64,000 nucleotides of DNA from UBA1876 sp003446665 (GTDB lineage: Bacteria > Synergistota > Synergistia > Synergistales > Thermovirgaceae): the NCBI GenBank assembly GCA_040616305.1, contig CP159918.1:1612001-1676000 (forward strand), read 5' to 3'. A program made the position numbers and the translations under genes. Below the pieces are notes generated by a model, which was not told where the DNA came from, did not search any database, and saw only the letters and a program-made list of their open reading frames with translations. Within the stretch, counting starts at the first letter, position 1; the number at the start of each line of letters is the position of its first letter. This document shows, piece after piece, positions 1 through 8,112 of the stretch.

Positions 1-930
1 TTCGGGAAGTGAAGGCGGTAGGGCCTTCAGGTATGGCTTTTCAAGGTGCCAGCTCTCGTAGACGCTTTTTCCCGTGACGGGACAGGTGAGTTTCTTCGAT
101 CTGTCGACGACTCGAATTGCGCCGGTTTCCTGCAGGTCTTCTGTGTCTTCGAAGCGGTCTTTCTCGGTGACCTGGAGGACCTTGACGTCGTCAACGCGCC
201 TTTCGGCCTTGCCCTTGTCCCGCGGGGTGTTGACACGGTGCGGGTCCGGCGTGAATTCCATCTGCTTCGCGTAGGTCTTGTAGCCTTCGTTGATTTTGGC
301 CCAGGCCCCGCATCCGGAGGCGACGCCGGTCTTGAGGTTGTCGAGCCTGACGAAGGACGGGACGCCGCCCAGAAACTCGAAGGCCCTGTTGTGGCTGTTG
401 AGCCAGGCGAGCATGTTTTCGCTTTTGCTCCAGATGACCACCCACATCCGGGAGTGGGACAGGGTCATGACGAAGGCCGAAAGCTTCGTAAAACCGCCGA
501 GGGAATGGACGTACACCCGCTTTTGCAGCCAGTCCACCTGCGCCTGGGCGCCGGGTCGGGTCTCGACACGGCGGAAGGGCTGAACCTCGGGCTGTTCCGT
601 CCTGCGGCGGACGTACCGGACCACCGCCTTGTAGCTGCCGGTATATCCGTGTTCCATCTGAAGCGTTTCATACAAGGCCCGTATGGGCTCCGGACGGGTG
701 CCGGGCCGGCGTTCTTCCTGCTGCTGTATCCACTCGAGGATGAGTGGTTCGTATGGAGAGCACACTTCCTGCTGTTGTGCCCTGCCGTCCACAGCACCGG
801 CCCGTTTCCTTCCGAGCCTGTATCTCAAGGTGCTTTCGTCCACGTCGAAGGTGGACGCGATCTTCCTGACGCTCTGGTTTCTTGCAAGTTCTTCCGCACA
901 CATGATGTGATGCTCCTTCAGCTTGGCCAC
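1..930 (-). CDS. istA: IS21-family transposase IstA, 3' part cut by window edge
   Basis: On the minus strand an open frame runs from a GTG at 930 (alternative ATG at 903) off the left edge of the window, about 310 codons with no stop. The translation has an N-terminal helix-turn-helix (NQSVRKIASTFDVDESTLRYRL) and an integrase-like DDE core: QVDW, then SFVRLDN, then a KGKAERRV glutamate. This order fits IS21 IstA, which cuts and joins the element's ends and works with the ATPase IstB. IstB would lie beyond the window. The large plus-strand frame over the same bases is its antisense shadow. The start is uncertain. Confidence 0.8.
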   Translation of the reverse strand, partial: MAKLKEHHIMCAEELARNQSVRKIASTFDVDESTLRYRLGRKRAGAVDGRAQQQEVCSPYEPLILEWIQQQEERRPGTRPEPIRALYETLQMEHGYTGSYKAVVRYVRRRTEQPEVQPFRRVETRPGAQAQVDWLQKRVYVHSLGGFTKLSAFVMTLSHSRMWVVIWSKSENMLAWLNSHNRAFEFLGGVPSFVRLDNLKTGVASGCGAWAKINEGYKTYAKQMEFTPDPHRVNTPRDKGKAERRVDDVKVLQVTEKDRFEDTEDLQETGAIRVVDRSKKLTCPVTGKSVYESWHLEKPYLKALPPSLPE

Positions 931-1063
931 GGTCGGCACCCCCCAATTCAGGTTCTTCCTGAACCAAGAATGCCATACCGTTTCCCAAAATTCACCACGG
1001 GAGTGTATCCTTGTGCGGGAAACTGGATGTCCCCTTAGCTATATCCTAGGGGTGTCTGCGACA
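1..1063 (-). mobile_element. IS21-like element (one end visible)
   Basis: The element's transposase-proximal end appears to be at 1063: read on the minus strand it begins TGTCGCAGACACCCC, followed by a second GGGGACATCC-like motif near 1025-1035. IS21-family ends typically begin TGT and carry short repeated motifs. Directly outside it the IS256-type reading frame resumes without its normal C-terminus, so this element has inserted into that gene. The other end, istB and the target duplication are outside the window, so the exact boundary is inferred. Confidence 0.6.
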
Positions 1064-2154
1064 CTTACTGCCGATTCCCTGCTTGGAAATATCCGTATAA
1101 CCCTCTCCCTACGCCTTATCTCCTCATTCAATCTCTCCACACTGTTGGTCGTCCTCAGACGCTTACGATACTTCTCCGGCAAAGACAATATCGCCACAGC
1201 ATCGTCAAATCCCTCTTCCAAAATCCTCATCGCCTTAGGAGCTTTTTCTTCGTATTCCTCTAAAACCCTCATCAACAACATCCTGGCTGTCCCCATATCC
1301 GGAGCATGCAAAATAGCCTGTATCCGAGTCTTGAGCTCCCCCTGAAGACCCTTAGGTGAAGCAGATAGTATGTTCCGTATAAAATGAGTTTGACACCTCT
1401 GCCAGCTTGACCCCTGAAAATTTCTCCTCAAAGCCTTTACTAATCCCTTGTGGTCGTCAGATACCACTAAATCCACACCTCTTAAACCTCTATCTTTCAA
1501 CCAACCGAAAAAATCCCCCCAGCTCTCCTCTGATTCGCTATCTCCTACCACAAACCCCAAAACTTCTCGTATACCTTCTCTGTTCACACCCACACATATA
1601 AGCATGCTCCTATGTAAGACCCTGTTTTCTTCCCTCACCCTTATAACCAATGCATCTACAATCAGAAAGGGATACTCCTTATCCTTCAAAGACCTATCTC
1701 TCCACGCTTCTATAACTGGATCCAGCCTCCTGCATAATTCCGACACCAATGACTTGGATATCCTTACTCCACATAACTCCTCGGTTATCTCAGATACCTT
1801 ACGGGTTGATACCCCATTTACTACCATCTCCATCAAAGCCAAAATAAAGGCCTGTTCGCTCCTCTGATATCTGCTGAAAAGCTCCGTAGAAAACTTGCCA
1901 TTACGAAGCCTGGGCACCCTCAAAACAAGGCTCCCTACTCTCGTCGTAAGCCTGTGCGGGTATGTTCCGTTGCGATACCCTCGTCTTTCCTCTGTCCGCT
2001 CGTAAGCCTCTGCTCTCAATTGTTCCGTTGCCTGGGCTTGAAGAACTTGATTCAATACCGACTCCAATAACTTAGATACTCCAGAATCCTTACTGTCCGA
2101 CAAAAATAACTGATGCAGTAATTCTGAGTCGATGGTAATATTGTACTGAGCCAT
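1039..2154 (-). pseudogene. IS256-family transposase, C-terminus replaced by IS21 insertion
   Basis: The 371-codon frame is a Mutator/IS256-type DDE transposase: YRNGTYPHRLTTRVG, GVSTRKVSEITEEL, VDALVIRV (first Asp), VVSDDHKGL (second Asp), WQRCQTHFIRN, and LNEEIRRRERVIRIFP with the catalytic Glu. The family normally continues about 40-60 residues beyond RIFP with a conserved aromatic tail, as in the second copy at 16790. Here the homologous frame stops near 1064, and the last dozen codons (VADTPRI) are read from the IS21 end. All catalytic residues remain, but the tail and the downstream inverted repeat are lost, so this copy is probably dead. Confidence 0.85.
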
Positions 2155-2222
2155 TGCAAGGTCACCTCCGGTTTGGGTTTGTTTTTCCGCTTACCATTTT
2201 AAACCAGAGACCTTGCCTTGGC
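1064..2222 (-). mobile_element. IS256-family element remnant, interrupted by IS21
   Basis: The body covers the transposase frame and its upstream end near 2200-2222, where a brnQ reading frame begins abruptly. The opposite inverted repeat is missing because the IS21-like element occupies that side. No matching inverted repeat can be read, so the right boundary is approximate. It is a different IS256 member from the complete copy at 16660, with only moderate protein similarity. Confidence 0.6.
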
Positions 2223-3226
2223 TCTTAATTTTACACAATTATATGGACGTAACTCCCCAAATCAATTCCTATATACCAATAATTGGTTTCTTTGCCTTAA
2301 CCTACTATTTCTCCATCAAGCAGTCTTCCGTCATCGACATAATCGGTAAAATTTTAACTCCCGGCTTACTCATCCTTTTGTTATTTATCATAATATCAGG
2401 CATCGTAAACCCCATAGGCGCGCTGTTGGATCCAGAAATTTCCGACAGTGCTTTCGCATCCTGTTTTATAGAGGGCTATCAAACTATGGACGCCCTTGCC
2501 GCCGTGATATTCGCGGGAATAATTGTCCAAAGCATCAGGGCCAAGGGCTATGGAAAAACCTCTACAATCAAAATGACTTTATCAGCTGGTGTAATTGCTG
2601 CAGTTGGATTACTAGTCGTTTACGGTGGCTTAATGTATTTGGGAGCCACGGCATCCTTTGTGTCAGAGGATATTCCAAGAACAGCCTTACTTGTCACCAT
2701 TGTGGCTGAAATTGCCGGAGATGTTGGCTTAGCTGCTTTGGGCATAGCGGTAGCGCTTGCTTGCCTTACGACAGCAGTCGGACTAACAGCTGCAACAGGG
2801 GAATTCTTCAGTAAATTATCCGAAAACAGGGTCACGTACCTTCAGGTAGTAACTGTTTCTACGATCTTCAGCGCTCTTTTCGCGGGCATTGGCGTCGATG
2901 GCATAGTAAGATTTGCCGTACCTATTCTTGTTGTCATTTATCCTATCGTCATCGTGCTGATGTTCATGAATCTGCTTTCTCCTGTATTAAACGAATCATG
3001 CAAGTATGCTTATGTATCCGCCCTCGCCTGGACTCTTTTAGTGAGTTTGTACGACGGATTGTCTGCCATAGGAATGACCTTCACCGTATGGGAGAACATC
3101 GTTTCCATGATTCCTTATATTGATAAGGGGTTTGGGTGGCTTATGGCTTCTGCCATAGGTTTTGGGATAGGTTTAATCATAGACAGGATCGCTTTGGCTA
3201 TAAGGGGTTCTGAAAGTTGGGCCTAG
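2213..3226 (+). pseudogene. brnQ: branched-chain amino acid carrier BrnQ, N-terminus lost
   Basis: The frame encodes a hydrophobic protein of about 330 residues with the BrnQ/LIVCS signature FFALTYYFSIKQSSVIDIIGK and GYQTMDALAAVIFAG. The family couples Na+ (or H+) to uptake of leucine, isoleucine and valine and normally has about 430-450 residues and 12 membrane segments. Roughly the first 110-140 residues are missing; the frame emerges straight from the IS256 end, with a TTG at 2213 and an in-frame ATG at 2243 but no convincing ribosome site. Loss of the first helices should inactivate it. The C-terminal part is intact to its stop. Confidence 0.85.
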
Positions 3227-3227
3227 T

Positions 3228-3600
3228 CCATACGTCGGTCTGCAGGAACTGACACCACGTCATCGCTTGGATTTCTCAGGCCTGCAGACCGATAAAAAAC
3301 AGGTCCGTAAAAATTTTGACGTCAGGCTTTTCAAGAACCAAAAACAAGAAACCTTGTACGGACTCTCGTCCATACGTCGGTCTGCAGGAACTGACACCGC
3401 AGGCCACCTGACATTCAAAAAACAACGTAAAATTCGTCCTGCGGATACACGGACGACAGTCCGTGTGATGTTTTCTGGTTTTTCTTTTTCGTCCGGCTTT
3501 ATGCTGTAGGCGTTTTACCGGTATGGTTTTCATCGATCCGCAGGCCACCTGACATTCAAAAAACAACGTAAAATTCGTCCTGCGGATCGACGCCTAGTTA
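3228..3600. repeat. degenerate tandem array of ~141-bp hairpin repeat, three units
   Basis: Three related units start near 3231, 3373 and 3513. In unit 1 the arms 3236-3246 and 3281-3291 (CGGTCTGCAGG / CCTGCAGACCG) enclose a 34-base loop; in unit 3 the arms 3534-3544 and 3579-3589 (CGATCCGCAGG / CCTGCGGATCG) also enclose 34 bases. Unit 2 starts like unit 1 and finishes like unit 3: a 48-base segment at 3399-3446 recurs exactly at 3540-3587, spacing 141. Unit 2 is followed by a second hairpin, ACACGGAC / GTCCGTGT. The same architecture recurs at 10717-11420. No coding function is seen. Confidence 0.85.
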
Positions 3601-3695
3601 GACAACCTTCCATGACTTGGTACAATACGTCAGTTAGCGTCAAATACGTCGATGTGTTTTTAGGATATCCGAATCATAGGGGATGATGGGAAGCC

Positions 3696-5372
3696 ATGGA
3701 AAGACCGCACCCTGAAGCAAGAAATTTTATCGAACAGATCATCATAGACGACCTCGAATCCGGCAGGGTCGACAGGGTGGCTACGCGGTTTCCACCAGAA
3801 CCAAACGGTTACCTACACATCGGTCACGCAAAGTCGATATGCCTGAATTTCGGACTCGCCGAAAAATTTGGCGGCACGTGTAACCTCCGGTTCGACGACA
3901 CGAACCCCACCAAGGAAGAGGCTGAATATGTGGAGGCCATAAAAGAGGATGTCCGCTGGCTGGGGTTCAATTGGGCAAACCTGTGTTTTGCCTCTGATTA
4001 TTTTGACCAGTTTTACGAGTGGGCTCTTGAGCTTATAAATGCCGAAAAAGCCTATGTCGACCACCAAAGCGCCGAGGAGATCCGGTTAAACCGCGGAACG
4101 CTGACCGAGCCGGGCAAAGACTCGCCTTACAGGAACCGATCGGTGGAGGAAAACCTTGAACTTTTCGAAAAAATGAAAAACGGCGAGTTCGAGGAAGGCG
4201 AATGCGTACTGCGAGCCAAAATCGACATGTCTCATCCAAACCTCAACATGCGCGACCCGGTTTTGTACAGGATACTCAAAAAAAGCCACCACAACACAGG
4301 CGACAGATGGTGCATATATCCTATGTACGATTTCGCACATGGATACGAGGACGCAATCGAAGGCATAACCCATTCGATATGCACCCTGGAATTTCAGGAT
4401 CACCGTCCTCTCTATGACTGGCTCCTCGATAACGTCAGCGTACCTCACAGACCCCGTCAGTACGAGTTTGCCAGGCTTAATCTTACGTACACGCTTATGA
4501 GCAAACGCAAGCTTCTTGAGTTGGTTAACAAGGGTTATGTCTCGGGATGGGACGATCCACGCATGCCTACGATTCGCGGTATCAGGAGGCGGGGCTTCAC
4601 CCCTTCGTCAATCCGACGTTTCTGCGAGGAGATAGGCGTGTCAAAAACCAACAGTATGGTGGATATCGAATTCCTTCACCACTGCATCCGCGAGGAGCTC
4701 AACAAGACGGCCGACAGGGTCATGGCGGTCTTGAGGCCTCTCAAGGTGGTCATAGAAAACTATCCCGAGGGTCAGGTCGAAGAAATCGACGCCCTCAACA
4801 ACCCCGAAGACCCTAACTCGCCCTGGCGAAAAGTTCCATTCAGCAGGGAAATCTACATCGAACGGGACGATTTCATGGAGGATCCGCCGAAGAAGTTCTT
4901 TCGCCTCGCACCTGGGAGGGAGGTCCGTCTGAAACACGCCTATTTCATTACTTGCAAGGAAGTAATCAAGGATGAAAAGGGCGAAGTCACGGAGCTTCGC
5001 TGCGTTTACGATCCAAAAACCAGAGGCGGAGACGCGCCCGACGGCCGTAAAGTCAAGGGCACCCTACACTGGGTATCGGCTCCTCATGCGGTGAAAGCGG
5101 AAGTCAGGCTCTACGATCATCTTTTCACACTAAAAAACATGGAAGCCATTGAAGAGGGGAAAGACTATAAGGACTACCTCAACCCTGATTCCCTTGAGAT
5201 CCTTGCCAATGTCCTCATCGAACCCTGCATGGGTGAAGCGGCCCCTTACACTAAAGTCCAGTTCCTCAGGCACGGCTATTTTTGCGTCGATCCTGACAGC
5301 GAGAAGGGAAGGCCCGTATTTAACCAGATAGTTTCCCTTAAGGACACCTGGGCGAAACTGCAAAAGACGTAG
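3696..5372 (+). CDS. glnS: glutaminyl-tRNA synthetase
   Basis: This class I aminoacyl-tRNA synthetase charges tRNA-Gln with glutamine in the cytoplasm. The 558-residue product has HIGH at residues 41-44 (PPEPNGYLHIGHAKS), the FDDTNP motif near 67-72, and the KMSKS-type loop as MSKRKL at 268-273, all where bacterial GlnRS has them, followed by the C-terminal beta-barrel anticodon domain. The PEPNGYLHIGHAKS wording separates it from GluRS. Its presence means direct glutaminylation rather than the GatCAB route for this tRNA, a patchy trait among bacteria that often reflects transfer. It stands alone, downstream of a hairpin repeat array and followed by a terminator. Confidence 0.97.
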   Translation: MERPHPEARNFIEQIIIDDLESGRVDRVATRFPPEPNGYLHIGHAKSICLNFGLAEKFGGTCNLRFDDTNPTKEEAEYVEAIKEDVRWLGFNWANLCFASDYFDQFYEWALELINAEKAYVDHQSAEEIRLNRGTLTEPGKDSPYRNRSVEENLELFEKMKNGEFEEGECVLRAKIDMSHPNLNMRDPVLYRILKKSHHNTGDRWCIYPMYDFAHGYEDAIEGITHSICTLEFQDHRPLYDWLLDNVSVPHRPRQYEFARLNLTYTLMSKRKLLELVNKGYVSGWDDPRMPTIRGIRRRGFTPSSIRRFCEEIGVSKTNSMVDIEFLHHCIREELNKTADRVMAVLRPLKVVIENYPEGQVEEIDALNNPEDPNSPWRKVPFSREIYIERDDFMEDPPKKFFRLAPGREVRLKHAYFITCKEVIKDEKGEVTELRCVYDPKTRGGDAPDGRKVKGTLHWVSAPHAVKAEVRLYDHLFTLKNMEAIEEGKDYKDYLNPDSLEILANVLIEPCMGEAAPYTKVQFLRHGYFCVDPDSEKGRPVFNQIVSLKDTWAKLQKT

Positions 5373-5418
5373 AGCTGGAAACGACAAAAACGAACATCAA
5401 CCAGTCACATTACAATTT

Positions 5419-5478
5419 GCCGGGCTCGACGGAAAGCTCACAAAACGAGCTTCCATAAAGGAGCCCGGCTTTCTTTCC
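5419..5478 (+). terminator. intrinsic terminator after glnS
   Basis: The outer stem GCCGGGCTC (5419-5427) pairs with GAGCCCGGC (5461-5469), with an inner GGAA..GCTC / GAGCTTCC helix and a T-rich tail (TTTCTTTCC). It ends glnS transcription. Confidence 0.8.
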
Positions 5479-5537
5479 TGTTACGCAGCACCAATGACCA
5501 GAGTTTCTTCAAGTATATTTTGAATGACCGCACTTGT

Positions 5538-5912
5538 TCAGATCGATTCCAGATCTACCAGGTGGATTTCCCCAAGGTCATCCTGAAATTCCGCCGCGAA
5601 CGTCTCATCTTCATTCCTCTCGATGGACAAAAAATGACGACATTCGGTAATTACATGGTAATGCCCGGTCCGCGAAGAAGCACAGGCCTCGACATTTTCC
5701 TTGCATAAAGGACAATCGAAGGAATAACACCCCTCGGCGATATCATCGAGAAAAACCGGTACTTCTTCACCAAGATCATCGTTGAAATAGGCTATTTTTT
5801 CCATCCGGTCGTAACGGTCGAAATGAGAACACTCTACATCCGGCCCTGAATCCTCAGTATATTCGGCGGTGGCACCGCATACAGGGCATTCTATCTTCCA
5901 GAACCTCCTCAT
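5538..5912 (-). CDS. small cysteine-rich protein, possible zinc ribbon
   Basis: The 124-residue product is not recognised. It begins MRRFWKIECPVCGATAEY and contains a second CPLC pair near residues 72-75, so two CxxC knuckles could bind zinc. Further cysteines and histidines (ECSHFD, ECRHFL) are arranged as an approximate internal repeat. It is acidic, with no signal peptide or membrane segment. The ATG at 5912 has GGGGTGGGAAC just upstream. It faces glnS and lies just downstream of the deacylase gene on the same strand, with about 70 bases between them. Confidence 0.7.
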   Translation of the reverse strand: MRRFWKIECPVCGATAEYTEDSGPDVECSHFDRYDRMEKIAYFNDDLGEEVPVFLDDIAEGCYSFDCPLCKENVEACASSRTGHYHVITECRHFLSIERNEDETFAAEFQDDLGEIHLVDLESI

Positions 5913-5981
5913 GTTCCCACCCCCTCAAAATTATTTTACCTTTTTCGGGACACTTCTGCGATGTCTTCTAGTGCTGATGGT

Positions 5982-6926
5982 TTATTTGTTTTGCAACCAC
6001 TCCAGGTTTTCGGGATTTTTCAGGTGCTTATGACGCATCACCGGAATACCGAAAGCTTCGCCCAGTCGTCTGCAAGCATCCCTGAAAGGGCCCTTGATCC
6101 CTTCGTGAAAAACCACAGCTTTAAGCTTTCCCTTAATGCTTTTGGCGGCTGCCTCGAGCTTCCAGAAATTTTCTTCTCTGTCGTAAGCGCCCGAAACAAG
6201 CCACTGGTTGGGAAGAATATGAGAGATTCCAAAAGGGTACAGGCTGTTTTTGGCCGCTTCATTGAAGGCGCTCTCGAAGTGTACGCCTCCTACACAGAGA
6301 ATCGGGGAAGGATATTCTCCCTTTTGGAAAACACCCGCCAGTCCTTTTGTCAGGACTTCCGCGGCGCGAGGATCCTCCCAGCTTTCCGCTGTACTGCCTA
6401 TCTCGATGTCTACCATCGGCACCGGCAAGTGTCTCAGGTCTTTTGGATCTTGCCCCTTGAAGGAACCCGTCCAATGGGTACCTTCCGTCATGACTGCGAA
6501 GTCCTCCAGATGTGCCTTTTCCCTTTCCGTTTCGAGCGAAAGCAGCAAATTCCTGAAGAGCCCGGGGTCAGCAGGTGTAAAGATGCCCGCCTCTACGTCA
6601 CCAATGGTATGGAGTGTGAGCACCCTGTCAGGAGCCTTTGCGCCTTCGTGCCAGTTGATCTCTCCGGCCATGTCGAAATCGAGAAAATGTTCCCGCAATG
6701 TCGGGAGATAGTGCCTGAATGCATAACTGACTAGCTCTTTCTGGCGGCAAAAGCAAAGGCGGTTGCCTTCAGCGTCCCGATGCTGCAAAACGGGATAACC
6801 GTCGATGCTGAAACCGGCTTCTTCCAGCGCAAATACAGTTTGAAGCCGTTCGAAAACGGATTTTGCGACGTGGTGATGAGGTTCTTCAACACAAAAGAAA
6901 AAGACAGCTTGTTTGCATTTCAACAT
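5982..6926 (-). CDS. dtdA: D-aminoacyl-tRNA deacylase, DtdA (archaeal/GEK1) type
   Basis: The protein resembles the DtdA/GEK1 family, which hydrolyses D-amino acids mischarged onto tRNA. Visible family blocks in the 314 residues are EGTHWTGSF, PVPMVDIEIGSTAESWEDP, CVGGVHFESAF and the ISHILPNQW segment, matching the THHGP, EIGST, GGTHYAPRF and GHI-PKY blocks of archaeal and plant enzymes. The ATG at 6926 follows GGGGGTG; the longer frame up to 6974 lacks such a site. Most bacteria use the unrelated Dtd fold, so this form is unusual. It sits beside tRNA-charging and amino-acid genes, in keeping with heavy amino-acid traffic. Confidence 0.75.
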   Translation of the reverse strand: MLKCKQAVFFFCVEEPHHHVAKSVFERLQTVFALEEAGFSIDGYPVLQHRDAEGNRLCFCRQKELVSYAFRHYLPTLREHFLDFDMAGEINWHEGAKAPDRVLTLHTIGDVEAGIFTPADPGLFRNLLLSLETEREKAHLEDFAVMTEGTHWTGSFKGQDPKDLRHLPVPMVDIEIGSTAESWEDPRAAEVLTKGLAGVFQKGEYPSPILCVGGVHFESAFNEAAKNSLYPFGISHILPNQWLVSGAYDREENFWKLEAAAKSIKGKLKAVVFHEGIKGPFRDACRRLGEAFGIPVMRHKHLKNPENLEWLQNK

Positions 6927-6991
6927 CAAGACACCCCCAACTTTTGAAAACAAGTTTACACGCCAGGGAATCAAAGGTACAAAATTAGTTG

Positions 6992-7020
6992 TTGACGATT
7001 CACGGAAAAAGTTCTATCCT
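6992..7020 (+). promoter_or_regulatory. sigma-70-type promoter of the proC leader
   Basis: TTGACG at 6992-6997 and TATCCT at 7015-7020 are separated by 17 bases, giving a predicted start near 7027. It is one of the clearest promoters in the window and drives the structured leader before proC. Confidence 0.8.
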
Positions 7021-7026
7021 ACATCA

Positions 7027-7243
7027 CAACAATTTTTGAGGGAATTTGCCTTATTGGCAAAGGCAGGAGAACCGATATGAAAAACGGTTTTATCAGGACA
7101 AGCAGCCCTAGCCCGTGCGTTCCGCCGTGTTCCGGAAAGAATCGCTACCGGAAAAGGTTGGTCGTGTCCTGATCGCAAAGTTACTTTAGCAGCTCAAATG
7201 GACTTGAAAGGCCGCCGACTTCCGGGTCGGCGGCCTTTTTTAT
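7027..7243 (+). ncRNA. unidentified structured leader RNA with terminator before proC
   Basis: From the predicted start the transcript can form a closed junction. An outer helix (7035-7040 with 7193-7198, TTTGAG/CTCAAA) encloses hairpins TTTGCC/GGCAAA (7045-7061) and AACCG/CGGTT (7070-7089) and a long arm (7092-7100 with 7165-7173; CAGCC/GGTTG; TTCCGG 7130-7135 with CCGGAA 7148-7153). It ends in a strong terminator about 20 bases before the proC ATG. It lacks the T-box AGGGTGG motif and matches no riboswitch consensus I recognise. It may be a riboswitch or attenuator, or an independent small RNA such as a 6S-like RNA. Confidence 0.5.
7209..7243 (+). terminator. intrinsic terminator directly before the proC ribosome site
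   Basis: GGCCGCCGAC pairs with GTCGGCGGCC around a short TTCCGG loop, followed by TTTTTTATT. The AGGAGGG ribosome site of proC follows within about 10 bases, the usual geometry of a transcriptional attenuator. Confidence 0.85.
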
Positions 7244-7266
7244 TCAAAAAAGGAGGGAAAAAACAG

Positions 7267-8097
7267 ATGAAGAAACTGGAAGAACTACATATCAGCGTCA
7301 TCGGGGCCGGCATCATAGGAGGTGCCCTGGCGGAAGCGCTTTCGGCCTACTGCAAGGTAACGGCGACCAGGAGGCAGATCGAGAGGATTAACGGGCTCGG
7401 TGAAAAAGGAGTCAACTTGACCACTGATAACACGAAGGCCGCATCGGATGCCGATATCATCATACTGGCCGTCAAGCCTTCACAGGTCGTACCAGTATTG
7501 CGGAATATCGCCGAGGTCATCCAGGGGAAAATGGTCATTTCCTTCGCGGCTGCCATTTCACTGGATATCATGCAAAAGGCAGCCCCTGAGTGCCGTTTGG
7601 TACGAGCAATGACGAACATCGCCGTAAAGGTCTTGAAAGGTTACACGCTTTTTTCGCCTGCAGAAATTATCGACGCAGATGAACTGGAACTTCTCGAAAG
7701 CATCCTACTCAAGTTTGGAGAAATACAGCGCGTGCAAGAACAATATCTGGACGTTTTGACTGCCATGTCAGGTTCAGGCCCGGCGTATATCTTCACCGTA
7801 GTCGAGTCCATGGTCTATGGCGCCCTGCGCGAGGGTTTGCCACGCAAACTAGCTCTGGAGGCCGCAGCCCACACGGCCATAGGCGCAGCCTGCCTGCTTC
7901 TTGAAACCGGTAAACACCCGGCCGAACTCAAGGATATGGTACTGACTCCGGGAGGAGTGACCATCGACGGCATATACGAGCTTGAGGAAAGCCGTATCCG
8001 CACGGCGTTCATGAAAGCCATCGGAGCCGCTTCGGCACGATCGCGGGTTCTGGCGGAAACAGCGCGGGAACAGGCTTGGGGGGAAATAAACGGTTAA
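7267..8097 (+). CDS. proC: pyrroline-5-carboxylate reductase
   Basis: ProC reduces 1-pyrroline-5-carboxylate to L-proline with NAD(P)H, the last step of proline synthesis. The 276-residue product has an N-terminal Rossmann fold (ISVIGAGIIGGALAEAL), an AVKPSQV block and the C-terminal signature MSGSGPAYIFTVVESM, with LTPGGVTIDGIYELE near the end. The ATG at 7267 follows AGGAGGG; the upstream in-frame codons lie inside the terminator hairpin and are excluded. Its expression is probably set by the leader RNA at 7027-7243. Confidence 0.95.
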   Translation: MKKLEELHISVIGAGIIGGALAEALSAYCKVTATRRQIERINGLGEKGVNLTTDNTKAASDADIIILAVKPSQVVPVLRNIAEVIQGKMVISFAAAISLDIMQKAAPECRLVRAMTNIAVKVLKGYTLFSPAEIIDADELELLESILLKFGEIQRVQEQYLDVLTAMSGSGPAYIFTVVESMVYGALREGLPRKLALEAAAHTAIGAACLLLETGKHPAELKDMVLTPGGVTIDGIYELEESRIRTAFMKAIGAASARSRVLAETAREQAWGEING

Positions 8098-8112
8098 ACT
8101 GGGGAAAAACCT

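Noticed and set aside
46..1038. 330-codon plus-strand frame at the left end
   Set aside because: It is the antisense shadow of the istA frame, which shows helix-turn-helix and DDE motifs; the plus frame has no family features.
3228..3600. Integron attC sites, suggested by GTTAGAC near 3598
   Set aside because: Only one such motif is seen, without its RYYYAAC partner, no integrase is present, and the tandem units contain no cassettes.
7027..7243. T-box or SRP RNA
   Set aside because: No AGGGTGG antiterminator motif and no GGAAGGAAGCAGC-type SRP helix 8; kept as unidentified.
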